A stretch of 64,000 nucleotides of DNA from Trametopsis cervina (Eukaryota; Basidiomycota; Agaricomycetes; Polyporales; Irpicaceae): assembly GCA_022385755.1 (NCBI GenBank), contig MU278368.1:431379-495378 (forward strand), read 5' to 3'. A program made the position numbers and the translations under genes. This document shows positions 35,511-47,690 of this stretch, piece after piece (positions within the stretch are counted from its first letter, which is position 1; every line of letters begins with the position of its first letter). The notes below the pieces were generated by a model that was not told the origin of the DNA, made no database searches, and saw only the letters and a list, made by a program, of their open reading frames with translations.

Positions 35511-37016
35511 AGCGAGTGCGGACGCAGAGAGGGTCTGTGTGCGATTCAGATCGCTGGTACAGTGCTGCGGTTAATAACTATGAGGATGAGGCTGGGAACG
35601 CGTGATGGAAATCGTCGAATGTGGGCATGCACGGGAGCACAAAAGTCCCTCTCCATAATTAGGAATGCACGTCCTGGATATGCGGGATCGGAGTGACGTC
35701 CATCCTCCAGATGGCCACGGTTGAGCAGCGAAGCGCATCGTCCCGAGATCTGCGCGAAATGATAGATAAGCAACTGAGCATTGATAGGTTAGAGAGGACA
35801 CGGAAGATAGGAAGTGCTCTGCTACAGCTGTGTGCGGCCCGCCAAAAACTGTGTTCATTCTCACCCTAAGGCAGTACCTTAAAGTTATGTCGGATGCCTC
35901 GAGGCAACCAGAGGCGTGTATGTCGGCAAAACGGTGATTGCCTGCTGCATTGAATGGGCCAGAGAACACGGAAAGCAGGATACAAGGCGGGGAAACCCGT
36001 AGTGGGACCTCTTTCTGTGTCCCTCATATCCAACATCTGTCAGACACAGGCGCCTGCAGATCACAGGTCACTGGCAGTGTCAACGGATGAAGATGAGTCG
36101 CGGCTGCTGGGAATACGGTTCGATAGCTTGCTCACAGGCCATCCGGAAAGGCTGTAGACTGACCATCCTACACGAATTTCCACACGTTCGCCCTGCACAG
36201 CGTCGTTCCTACCTTGGCTGTCGTAGGATATTGCATTGCCCCGGGACATACGTTTGTCCGGTCCTTCCATTATCGCAATGTGATGCTCAGGGCTTCATAA
36301 ATTAACTCGCGACGCAGCCAGCCACCAAGGTCAGCAACTGAATGCTGCAGCTGCGCTGTGAGAAGAGGCTGAGGGCATGACATGATTGAGGTGAATGCCG
36401 TGATTTGACTGGGATGTTACGCATCAGTGATATATCGGCGCTTGTATAATACCCTTGCGCTTCGTTATTGAGTGGATAATTGCGTCCTCTTCCTCGTTGC
36501 ACGAGGAGGAGCACAAACCTTCGACGTCTACTTGGGAGCTTTTGCAGTATTGAGGCGACTTGTCGATTTGAGCATGTTTACGATACTACGCCGCGCGGAA
36601 CACCCGTATCTTCGGGCTGCCGCACCCAAAGGACTGTTTGAATTCGAGGATATGCGGCATCTTTCGTTGAAAACGTGACTAAAGAAAAGTTCGCTGTATA
36701 ACTTGCTGAGTGTGCACCGTGTACCAGCGAGTAGGAACAGCAAAGTTGTCAGTTCGGTACACTCAGCGGCGTTATCATTCCGCGGCATCACAACCACACG
36801 TGATCGCGCATCACGTTATGCCGACCAAAGTAGCGCACGGCGGTGGCTTCAGGCCTGCCACGACCCTTGCCGGTCAACTCTTATGTTGCTTTCGTAGTGT
36901 ATACCCCGTCTCGACAACCGCCGCTCGTTTGACCTACCCAGAACCTCTAACGCCTCTATACAAGCCCTAATCAGCCGTGCTCACGGTATTTACGCCCTCC
37001 TGGACCCTATCAAATC
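35511..37016. other. Intergenic between two divergent genes, no supported gene
   Basis: About 1.5 kb contains promoters for the membrane protein (start 35510) and the vezatin-like gene (start 37017). Short frames on both strands show no domain and no consistent splice structure. Confidence 0.5.
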
Positions 37017-40013
37017 ATGGCGCAACCTGTTTTCGACGAGCACCCATTACAGGACTACTTCCGAGGTTAGTGCTCAACTTTGGACTGTTTGATTGTGCTT
37101 TCATCTGAAGCCTTTGTTGTTGCACCAGAAACAGGTGAACAGGAAGAACTTATGCCTGGGAGCCATCCCGAATATGCCGCAGAATCGTCTTCCTCTGGTC
37201 ACCACGCAGAGCCGCTGTCGTCAATAGGGCTATTCGTGTCACATGTCTTAAGCAGGGTAGAGGTGAGTCTGCGGTCCATAGCTACAAGGAAATGCATGGC
37301 CCTCGGCCTTCGGGTTTTGTGCACCAGCAAGCAGCAGATCTACGAGGGGACCTTTTACGCATGGTCTACATGACCTAAATCCCAGCTGTTGTTGAGAAGT
37401 ACATGGCGTATGCTCCTTCTTCATTACACCCAGCTCGTTTTAGTTAAAATTTGAATTGAAACTGGTGCTAATCTATGTTTACATGCAGTCCCTCCATAAC
37501 TTATTATCTGCCTCTTCCCCATCTGGACCCTCCGATGCCTTCGCTGAACGCTTCAAATACGATGTCATATCATCTTCCCTCCTATCCACCTCTCTCGCTT
37601 CTAGTCCCCAGCCTGGTCGGCGGTCGTTCGTCTCTGAACTTCCTGACAGACTTAACCCAATACCTGGCGATCATTCGAGAACCTCAAGCTCATCTATCGG
37701 CCATAGCGACGATGTATTTGCCCCAAGGGATGCATCGGGGCTTTCGCATGAACCGGGCGACCTACGGCTGGTTGTTGCCATCATCTCCGCTGCCGTTCTC
37801 GCATTCGCCGCAGGATTTGAGATGCTTTCCATGCTTTTGGTTGCACTAGCCCTTTATGTAACCAGTGCTGTCAAACCGGAGGTGGAAAAATCGAATGCAG
37901 CTACACTGGTATGTACAGTGAACTTTTACGTGGATTCCTTCATCTCATGAGATAGAAGACCTTGGACGCTCTCAATGAGCTCATATCTGCTGGAAATGTC
38001 TGGGATTCTGCAGTGAATGAGGCCATGTCAATTATTGAGAAAGACGAGCGAAGGTATTTGCTCCGATCACACGCATTCCGCTCCTTACTCATACCGTGCA
38101 GCCCGAATTCTTTCTACAGCCCTACTAGCCCCCAGTCGCCCCTATTAAGTCTCCGGGTTTCCCTGCAGACGTCGTTGAATACTACGCAGAGCCAGTGCGA
38201 CAACGTCCGGCAGCTACTGGCTGCACTTACTTCTCCTCAACAGTTGTCTCAGTTGTCTGAGATGTATGCGCCCGCGACGCCCATCAAATCGACCTTCCCC
38301 TCTTTAGCCTCAGCAGAGCATCTTCGCCCCATGTCAGATCCCCTTACGGACTGGCGAAGACGCACCATTTCAATGCCCCAGACAAGTAATAAACGGGCAA
38401 CTTGGAACGGTAGTCAGGCTGTTTCCGGTGGTCTGCTTCATCCGCTGCGGCAGAGACAGAAGCGTCAATCAGAGCTGCGGTCATTGTTCTCGGCACCCGA
38501 AGGACATCCGCTCAGCGCGCCGTCTACGCCTGTGGCTCATAAGGTCTTGCACGATGTCAAGGAAGAAGACGATTCTTCGGAACCGGAGTCGGAACCATTC
38601 TATCCTGGGAATGACGATGTTTTTGGCGTTGCCGCCCTTAATCTCAGACGTAAACGTCGTAGTGCCGTATTGGATACGTTTGGGACGCCACCACCAAGCT
38701 ACTCGAGTCAGACCCTTGGTCATACAGCGCACTCATCCATATCATCGTCGTTTGCGTCCCCTTCACGATTCACCTTGCTCCAGACCAACCGACGGCCCTT
38801 CTCCCTATCTTCCTTATCTCTAGCTTTACACGGCGCGCTCGCGGCGAAGCGATATTCATGCGCCCACCTTCTTGCCCTCCGTTTCGAGGAGGACGCCGAT
38901 GACGATGCGTACTGGGAAGACGTGCGCTCTATCATGGCGCTGCTCACGAGTACATTCAGTGACGCATCGGGCAACCTTATGGCAGCATTAGATGAGGCGG
39001 AGAAGAAGCGCATGAAAGAGGAACGTCCGAGTACTGAATCACTTGCCGCGCTTTCAAGGGAGGGCAGCGTCTCTCCAGAATCACGCCAGAAGGATAGGCT
39101 GTACCCGCCTCCGATGAGGTCTATGGCCGAAATGACCTCCTTTGCCCCGCTTCCCAGTCACCTAACTCGGTTTGCTGCTCATGTAGACGCCATATCATCT
39201 GCATTGAACGACGCTCGGGACCATCTCGAGCAATGTGTCGCGTCAATACGCGAGGGAAAATTTGAAGATGCCAACGCGTCGATGTTGCCGAACCCCGATG
39301 GCTCCACCCTAGATCCATTCGCTGCAGACGAGGAAAACGAATCGCAGAACACTGCGTTACAAGCGTACGACCGTCTTCGGAAAGAACTGGGGTTCGCCTT
39401 CCGTGAATGCGAGCGCGGACGTGAACGCTTGCTAGATGTCATATCTGCGTCGCAGCCCGGTCCTGCGCCTGTGGAAGAAGAGGAGATATCGCCGACAATG
39501 CCCTCGCTGGCTCCCGATACTAGTAGTGAAGATTCTCATGGAGATGCAATTCACGCTGTTCATGACAGACTGGAGGCGCCTGAGGTCAATGTCATCGACC
39601 TTGACCAGCCCTTCGATGATGCGACGGAGCACTTGTTGCGCACGGCAAGTAGCCAGCACCTGCCGCGGCCGGGCATCGAGCAAGTATACGAAGCAGATTC
39701 TACTATGGCGAAGTTCACGAGGGAACGCTCGAAGCTCTCACGGGAGGAGCGAATAAAACTGATGAAAGAGCGGAGGAGTAGTGGGACAGGGCTGGGAATT
39801 GCCGCTCCGCCAGAAAGTCGTTCTCAGAGAGAGCAGTGGGGCCCCGGTGGAGAGGTAGTCCAGGAATTGAAGGACGTAATTTGGCAAGTGGGCGAGAAGC
39901 GGAGAAAGTTGATTGAGGAGATAGGCCTTGATTCTGTGGATCGTGCAGAACGGTCTGAGATTTCCCCGGAGGCGGTCGCAGATGCAGGTGCTGGGGAAAG
40001 TGTAGTCTCTTGA
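37017..40013 (+). CDS. Vezatin/Inp2-like membrane protein (myosin-binding family)
   Basis: Proposed exons: 37017-37065, 37111-37262, 37489-37908, 37959-40013 (891 aa). Intron 2 is 226 nt and could hide a further small exon. Residues about 140-180 form a hydrophobic hairpin (LRLVVAIISAAVLAFAAGF and MLSMLLVALALYVTSAV). It is followed by a helical region with TLDALNELISAGNVWDSAV and TTQSQCDNVRQLLAALTS, which resembles the Pfam vezatin domain of fungal proteins related to Inp2, the peroxisomal receptor for myosin V. The rest is Ser/Pro-rich, with helices rich in Lys/Glu near the C-terminus (SREERIKLMKERRSS). A possible in-frame 66-nt intron lies at about 38056-38121. Peroxisomal membrane location is inferred from the family only. 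Confidence 0.6.
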
Positions 40014-40307
40014 CAGCCTCCGATTGTTAATTGTCTGGTACGCTACACTATTTTATAGTTAATATCTACTTACGTGCTTTGTATATAGTACTTCTGGATC
40101 TTTCAGCGTCGTTCTCTACGTGAGAATATCTATCATACTTCTATCACATGCTCGCCTCCTGCGTGATTTATGACACTGCGAGCCTCTCAGTCGAGCCACT
40201 GTACTCCATAAGGGCGTCTACGATTTACCTATATCTACAGCCAAGAGTCCTCTCCATGTAGAAGAAAAAGATCAACTGCTCAGCTAACACTTAAGACTGC
40301 ATCAAAC

Positions 40308-40890
40308 ATGATCTTCTCAGGAGGTTGCTATTGCGGCGAAGTTCGCTACGGGTTACATCTCGGCTCTCTGGACGACGCACGGACTTCGTTGTGCCACTGC
40401 AATAGCTGCAAGGTATGTGACGAACCTGCCATGAATGAATGTGCGCTCACTTGCTTTCGGCAGAAATTCTTTGGCACAGCGTTCGGTCTGACTGCAAAGA
40501 TCCCAAAGGACGCTCTCCATATGGTCAAAGGCCACACGAAGGAACATATCAGCGACAATGGCTCGACCACTCTGCATCGAGAATTCTGTAATACGTGCGG
40601 CTCCGGTATTCTTGAATATGGAGTGAGTGCCCAATGCCGTACTCATTTCACATCTCCCGACTGAGCTCTTCATATCTACGTCCAGGAAGACGCCGCTTCG
40701 AGATACAGGTATATCATGATAGGAACGCTGGATCAGCCGGACCAGCTTCCCCCTAAAGGTGAGTTTTTCTGCCAAAATCGCAGTAGCTGGTTGCCAGAGG
40801 TTCCTGGTGAGTTCACGACCTGCGCTCATGAGAACGACGCGCCTCATTCGACGAGCAGGTGTGTTTCATAAACAGAAGATACAGGAATGA
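40308..40890 (+). CDS. GFA/CENP-V family zinc protein (glutathione-dependent formaldehyde-activating-like)
   Basis: Four exons: 40308-40412, 40464-40622, 40686-40806, 40859-40890 (138 aa, a normal length for the family). Zinc-binding cysteines are all present: GGCYCGEVRY (Cys7, Cys9), CHCNSC (Cys29, Cys31, Cys34) and CNTCGSG (Cys77, Cys80). The end, WLPEVPGVFHKQKIQE, is typical. Bacterial Gfa joins formaldehyde to glutathione. Most fungal relatives are uncharacterised and may act on other thiol adducts, so only the fold and metal sites are firm. The last exon was placed by phase (CAG at 40858). A cytosolic location is assumed because there is no signal peptide. Confidence 0.88.
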
Positions 40891-41643
40891 GAATGTATAG
40901 TTGGTGTTGTGCTCTCCGAAATCTGAAATGAGATCAGTTCTCTGGCTGTGTTGACGAATTCATTTCCGCGCGAGAGCTCCTATCTGGAAAGGACATTTCC
41001 AAGCAGCCATTTTTTGTCGAATCTTCCACCTTGCGATGGTTGCCATCAGCATGGCCACCAAACTGGTGGTCGTTCCGGGGCCGCCCACACCACATCGTTC
41101 TGGCAATGCCTCCCTTTGTATTGCTAGGTTACGGCGTATTCCAAGCACAAACTGGAACAGGCGTCGGAAATCTATGATACGTGCTCTACAGAATCCGTAT
41201 ATGTAGGCCGCTTTGCTCTGATGTCGAAGTTGACCCGCATCGTCAGGCTTTTCCGCGTGTGTCTACTACCATACCAGAAAGGTTCTGGTATGGATCCCGT
41301 AACACCATCGGAGTGGAATCTATGGCTCACTTCTACCTCCATGATCTCTTATCTTATAGTGATACTATCTATCAGGTGAGGATATAGTTTACCTTCGATG
41401 AATGCTCTCGGGTTGACTGGATCTAGCAGAAGCCCAGTTTTGCATCAAAGATGTTTGACTCCGTATGCTTGCCGCTGAAACCTGTGCTCATCTGCATCGC
41501 GGATGATTCACAGGCCACTGTCTGCACGTCTTTTTCTCACCATCAGCGACAACTCAACCTACAGCAGGCCTCGCTCTAGTCAGCGTGTATATAGGCTAGG
41601 CATTTGATCACCCATTCCCTCAGCCCCTCCTCAGAGCCCTCTC
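40891..41643. other. Intergenic, no supported gene
   Basis: Promoter side of the following membrane-protein gene and 3' flank of the GFA gene. No domain-bearing frame, repeat or RNA gene is seen. Confidence 0.5.
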
Positions 41644-42922
41644 ATGGATCTCAGTATATCATCACTCCAATGGGATATTGTCAAGAAATATATCAGCGGT
41701 CGGTGTCCAGCATGTTCGATTGTTTCTGGGGTGCTATTGACAGTTTTTATAGGCGTCGGTTTGGTTTGCGCGCTGTGGGATCATCTTCTCACATTGGGGG
41801 ATGAAATTCAGTACTTTTGGCATCGAAGAGTCTGGACAACAACAAGAAGTCTCTTTTTCTGCTTTCGCTACATGAGTCTAATTGGATTCGTTCTCTGGGC
41901 CTACGGTATGTAGCTGGCCGATTTTGGAGAGTGTACTTCTGACCGAATTCTCATCACAGTTGACTCAGGATCTTGGACACCCACAAAGCAGGTGCGTCAG
42001 CGCATCCCTGCACTCTCACATATTGTATACACGAAGTTCATTTTTATTCTCTACTCAGCTGTAAGTTCCATATTCAACCGGATGCTACGACCTGCTGACT
42101 TAGGTTGTTCACCCTCTCACAGTTGCCGGTCATGGACGGTCGTCCTGAGCACCCTAATAATGATGGGTATCAGTTCGTGTCATGGTACGTCGCATGTGGT
42201 ATATCAGACCATTGAATTTAGTCCCCTTCAGCTATCATCGCGCTTCGACTTTATGCTTTGTGGGATGGACGCAACTGGGCGCGCTTACTCCTTCGAGCAA
42301 TTTGGGGCATTACATGTTGTCTCCTATTGGTATTCTGGATTCTCATCGTCAAATTCACGCAAAGCAAGTGTCCTTAATTGCTCTGCTATCACTCAATCAA
42401 TCAACCCCCAAACACATTCCTGTAGGTAACGTGGGTATCGCCTCCTCCCTGCCACTCTGCACACTAGGAAGGAAGAGCGTATTCAATATCTACATATGGG
42501 TGACCTTCGTGAGTAAAGTACTTCATCTCGCTATCGTTTGTATTCATGCACATTCGTAGTTGATCTTCAATATCATGACAATCATTTTCACCGTTAGCAG
42601 CGCACTCGACAGGCCGTATCGCAAGAACAGGGATATCATTGAACGTCTTCGGAGCGATGGATTCATATCGTTCTTAGTGAGTTGAGGATAAACTCTTCTT
42701 TCTTCCTCTACCAACAGCGCTCACCTCAGACCGTAGCTTCTGACAAGTGCGTTCACTGCTGGGTTCTGTAATGGGAAATCTCACTTGAGTTGCAGTGACA
42801 TGCACATGGAATCTCATTATGCAAATCACAGCTGACGTGAGTTGATTTTCTTCACGGTTTTATCACCTATCACAGAGTATATTCATTCGACCTAGGGCGA
42901 TAACGTCTACACATTCTTGTGA
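41644..42922 (+). CDS. DUF6533-type seven-helix membrane protein
   Basis: The first exon, 41644-41905, carries the DUF6533 signature: VCALWDHLLTLGDEIQYFW followed by a helix RYMSLIGFVLWAY. Further exons are 41960-41991, 42123-42184 and 42232-42367, encoding WTVVLSTLIMMGISS and ALRLYALWDGRNW plus a TM helix. A later block includes VFNIYIWVTF|LIFNIMTIIF and DIIERLRSDGFISFL. The last likely exon ends at a TGA near 42922. Joining exon 2 to exon 3 in frame requires a 2-nt exon (CT at about 42059) or an unseen alternative, and the join after 42367 is also uncertain. The coding sequence may therefore be slightly damaged, or the splicing misread. The family is expanded in Agaricomycetes and its function is unknown. 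Confidence 0.65.
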
Positions 42923-43450
42923 GCTTTGCGAGCTGTTCAAATAGTTGGCTACTGACTGGATATGGGAAGCCCATTGGTCTGGGCAATCGACGTCAGCGTA
43001 GTGTCACGTTTGCTTCTGCGGTTGGAGGCTATAAAGGTGAAATTCTCTGACCGAAGGCTCACCTATGTATCGGCGGTGGAGCTGTACGAACTCAATGATG
43101 ACCACCATGTCAGCGTCAGGCGATGATTGTCACCAAGCTGTGTGCTATGTGTACTGTACCAGTAACTCATGTTGTAGGATAGTCTTGGACGGCTGAGATA
43201 AGAAACCGGGTGTGTCGATATCACTAATGTTACAACAGACGTGTTTGCGTCGCGCCCCGATAAGTACTACGCCAAGTGCAGGGCCGTGTAACTATACTGT
43301 TCACACTATGATTAATATTCTAGAAGTTTCAGAAGGTTCAAAGAGGACCTGTACTGCTGGACGCGCATTAGAGATAGATGATAAGTAGGACGAACGCAGG
43401 GAGATGGTGAGTCAGATAGGAAGAACAGAGGCGCGACTTGACTGCGTGTA
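42923..43450. other. Convergent intergenic spacer
   Basis: Between the DUF6533 gene end and the F-box gene stop at 43451. No gene is seen. A further exon of the DUF6533 gene could lie at its left edge. Confidence 0.5.
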
Positions 43451-45428
43451 CTACCAGACTTCTACGTCAGAATCGTCAAAGTCATTGCCCCATGGGCCCA
43501 AAGCAAAGGCGTCTTCTATCATAGGAAGAGCGTTGAGTATGTGGAGATCATGGTGCATTGTGTATTCGTGCAGATCGTCTTCGTCCTCCGATGGGTAAGC
43601 GTACGGATCATCCTCTGAATCTAGCAGGTCTGGTTCATCCACCTGCGTGTCCACCTCAATGGTGTCAACAAACTCCTCCATCGACTTCGCGTCTGTTTCT
43701 TCGAGATTAGCACACTCATGGAATATAAGCTTCCCAATCGGATTAGCCATTTTCTGTCGCAATGCGAGAGACTTGCGCAGACGTCCAAGGAAAATATCGT
43801 CATCGGGCGTGTTCCTCGTTGCCAAAGGACGTATGGATACGTCTCGGAGATACAATACCGAAAGGTTCGGGTTACAAAATTGCTTGCGTTTACGCCGTTT
43901 CTTCGCAGACGGCTCCTCAGCTGCCCAGATACGATGGTCGAGGGCCTGGTGCAAGTGATCTTGTCCCCACCGACTGAGACCAAGTTCGCGCAGTTTTGGC
44001 ATGGATTCGAAGGAACGAGTCCAGTCTAACTTGTCCAGACGTTTGATCGCCACAAGCCGTTCAAAGAGCAAGACCTCAACATCCGCGAGAGGTACTGTAC
44101 GGACGAAATTGAGAAGGGCGAGGAGACCATTGACGCGAACGGCGATGTCGATAAAGGGTTCTGGATGTGTAGCATTCTTGTCTGCGAGCTGCTCCACAGG
44201 GATGGGGAAAGTCCAGCCCATGAGCTGTGTACCCGAGGTTTCAGGTAGGTTCCGAATATACAGGGTCCGTATGACGGGTAATTGGTCCCGAACTTGGGCG
44301 TCATGGGTCGTATGGTCGAGTTTTGCGAGGATGGCGGGATAGAGAAAGGTAAGTTGATGCAGAAGTGTAACATGCGAGTCGATATCCATGGTTGTGTGGG
44401 GAGGGAAGGATACATGCCGCAAAAATTGAGCACTGGCTACGGCGTTGTCGTAGAAGCGTAACTTTCGGAGGCTCGGAAGGTCGATGACACGAGAAACTTC
44501 TGGCAAAGCCTGTTGATCGTAGAAATGACTGGCCGGGAAAGCGCATTTCAAGTCCAATGTTTCCAGTAGGGGAAGGTTTTCAAGAGCCGTCAAGACTTCC
44601 TCGATGTGAACAGTGTTGGGGAGCCTGTTCCCGTGTAGAGTAAGATGCGTCAAGGTCGGCTTCAGCAGCGGGTTGGTCCATGTGACAAAGAAGGAAAAGA
44701 TCTGCAATTTTTCCAAACACGGTAGACTGCATTGCGTGAAATGCGATTGCAACTGGGAAGTCCCCAGGGTGAGCATCTCGTAGGCCTCGGCGGATTGTAG
44801 GACGAGCTCCCTAAGACGCGGCGCTTCGAGGGCATAATCGCGTTTCGCAAGGTGAGGGGGCATATTCACATCAAAGCTGATAATGCGCGGCAGCTCGCTC
44901 ATCACCAACTCCAGTGAATCAGTCCGATGTAACAACGACGTAGCCTTCACGGCAAGGGGGACCCGCCTAGAGCGTGAGAGCATTTCCTGAACGCAGTCCT
45001 TCTTCATGATCCATATCATACTCCATAGTCGCGGTGAGCTCAACGCAACCAACCTCCACTGTTGACAGACGTGCGTAAGTGTAATCCATTGGTACGGTTG
45101 TATTGGGGGCGGTTTGCGCTTCTGTGCAGCATATTTTGCGTAAGGGTTGCCTCGCGGCACGGTGAACTGAGCAGAAGCCAGGTGCATAAAGATTTCAGAA
45201 AGAATTTCGGGAGGAAGGACGGATGGGGGTGCAAGCGTGTTTAGTTGATGCTTCATGTCGAGGATGGTCTGAGTGTGTTGTACGATTGCATTCTGAAGAT
45301 CTAGGCGAGTCTGCTCGACAGCAGTAAGCACCGGCGGCGAGCTGCGGGCTCTATTGCTATAAGTGTGAGGATAGTTTCAGAATACAAATAGTTCAAACGT
45401 ACCTGCACAATTCATCCTCTTCATGCAT
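43451..45428 (-). CDS. F-box protein with N-terminal coiled coil
   Basis: Two exons: 45428-45403 (26 nt, MHEEDELC plus two bases) and 45356-43451, giving 643 aa. The start was moved to the small first exon because the long frame has no ATG at its head and GTACGT...CTTATAG joins it in phase. Residues about 20-50 form a coiled coil (TRLDLQNAIVQHTQTILDM), then the F-box LPPEILSEIFMHL with a WITLTHVCQQWRLVAL continuation. This is the commonest F-box layout in Agaricomycetes. The rest shows irregular leucine-rich strands and an acidic C-terminus (DLLDSEDDPYAYPSEDEDD). It probably works as a substrate receptor in an SCF ligase, with an unknown target. Confidence 0.87.
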
Positions 45429-46640
45429 GTCCAGTGTGCGTCTCCCTCCCAAGAGCAAAATGGCGCCGTGCGTGGAGCTTCTATGCTCGGCTGAGGGATA
45501 TACTATGACAAGATAGTAGCTGAATGCTTATGTGCTGATTCCTTTGGATGCACTTCGACCGAATAAACCGAGGTGTGGGCTAATAGGGGTGTAGATGGCG
45601 GTCACAAAGCAAGCGGCGTATTGCTTGGCCATTGTTTTGACCACTTCTGCGGCCCGGCATACATAGTGATGTCACATGACCGTGACACCTATTCTGTCGA
45701 ACTTGTGAATGGCATATGCAGTACCCATCTGAACACGATCTGTTATGCGAAAGCACGCCGTGAAAAACCGCCTGGCAATTCATGTATCGTTAACCCGAAT
45801 CTTGGCCAACTCATCATATCTGGTGGTGTGCAGGCAGGAGCATCTGTTGCGCCAAGTATTTGCTTGCGAGAGCACATAACTTCATGATCGAGTTTATGCG
45901 GTCGGAAGAAGGAATCCTTGGTAGTCGTCTTCAGGCGCAATCTCACAGCGTACTTGTACACGCGGGGGCAAAATATGTAGGCGTTGAACAACGAAGACAT
46001 AACTCTATCAGGGACGCTGAATAGCTGCTCTTCTACGATGGCCTATGGCGTTTGTGGGCTGGAACTCAGCAGTTGTGTCACCAGCTGCCGTGTATGATTC
46101 GTGAGTGGGAAAAGTTCTCTGCCCTCGATCCTCGTGCATCTGGGATCTTTCCCCATCGTAGGTATTCGGGAAGTCCGGGACCCAGTGCAAGTCGAGTCAA
46201 CCTACCGAACAGCCTCATATATTTTACTATCATACCCCTCGAAGCCTACAGCCGCTTCTCAGACGGCATATGCACGTCCTCATCTTTCTTCCGCGGTCAC
46301 TGTGTCGCCGCCTTCTTTGACTTCGTGCAGTGCTCGCATAGTTGGATGCGTCTGACGAGATGATTGAGCCGCTGCTCGTCATGAGAATGGAAAAGGTGCA
46401 GCATAGCGAGCTGCCCTAGGGTGTCGTGCGAAGCCGGTCACGCGGAACTAGTGTCATGTAGGATCTGTAGAGCTTGGTGCGCACCTCCCAGAGTTGCAGC
46501 GGAGTAGGAGAGGTGCCTGTGCCTGCTATTAACAAGGCGCGTGACTAATCGCCTTTCCTGTTCTATTGGTACATGGCTGCAAGTTGAAGCATGAATAGAA
46601 ATTACCAGTAGTTGAATATTCACATGATAATAAGACACTT
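45429..46640. other. Intergenic, no supported gene
   Basis: F-box promoter on the left, then unassigned sequence. The frames present (45573-45887 +, 46052-46363 +) have no domain and overlap antisense frames. The right edge meets sequence shared with the 3' flank of FunK1 copy 2. Confidence 0.5.
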
Positions 46641-47690
46641 GAGAAACAAGACCGGTTACCAGCTACAGAGCACAACCAGTAGAATTTTCATTCATCAGAG
46701 GTAATGGACGACACATCAGAAAGAGAGGACTCGGACTCGGGCGAGGATTCGGGCGAGGATTCGGATGAGGATGAGGACGCGACCTCCTGAAGCTTGAGGT
46801 TGTCAAAGGCCTCAAGCATCTTCTTGCGCGTGACACATTCAAACCATGTTTCTGTCGACTTGAATGGGAATCGAGATTCTGAACGCCCAAACTTCCTCCG
46901 GGTAGCGGGCTTGTTATAATTTCTGACTGCGTCGTACCCAGATTCAAAGCACGAGAGGAAGGCCCCAAACCAGGGGCGGAGATGTTCGAAGTAATCCGAA
47001 AGAGGGACGTAGTCTAGCGAGTTGACCTGTGTGAAGACTTTCAACTTGGTTGCGTGGATGATGTCATGGTCTCCGATTTCCCATTTTGCGAGATATCTGC
47101 ATCGTGCCTCCTCCTCCTTCTTGCTGTTGGGGATGTTTGGGTCCAAAGTCTTGATCCCGAACCACAGGCAGACCCAAAATAGCGACTCGAAGTCGTGACG
47201 GACGCAGTGAACGATCGGCTTATAGTCTGCCTCTATTGCCACCAGATGCATATCCTCTATCACATCTACGGCCATGAACGGCAACATCCCAGTCCTGTGG
47301 CGCGGCGTGGGCCCCATTGGCTTCCCTTCCTCGTCCACCCGAACGGCAAGGTCAAAATCAATGAGCACGAACCAGTCTTCACCGTCGCGTAGCTCATACA
47401 TGATGTTGTTGTCGCTGATATCACAATGAATGACGTTGGCCAGGTAGCGCAGGTCATGGATGCCTGCGTACGTCAGCAATGCTAGATACTCCAGATATCG
47501 GAGAGAACTCACATTGAATTATTTGACGCGTCATTGATTTGATTGAGTCAGGGTTCTGACAGAGCTGGTCGGACAGAGGGGTGTAGTGCTTCATAGCAAT
47601 GTAGCGCATGGCGCAATCATCGAATCCTGTTGACAGGCGAGGGTGTTGCACGTCGATTCCAGACATCTCCTAGAGGTTTCTTCTCCGGAA
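46640..47690 (-). pseudogene. FunK1 kinase copy 3, N-terminally truncated
   Basis: Coding blocks on the minus strand: about 47666-47513 and 47463-46688, with the FunK1 intron position kept (GTGAGT...GCAG). Only the part corresponding to the last third of the intact copies remains. It starts near the STGFDDCAMRYIAM segment and runs to the C-terminus through LIDFDLAV, LPFMAVDV and HDFESLFWVC. The catalytic HRD is HCD here (IHCDIS). TGTLPFM has become TGMLPFM. Nothing equivalent to the N-terminal 500 residues or the ATP-binding Lys is found upstream. The 3' flank (GGTTACCAGCTACAG near 46657) matches that of copy 2, so it arose from the same lineage and orientation. It could still be transcribed, but it cannot be a complete kinase. 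Confidence 0.8.
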
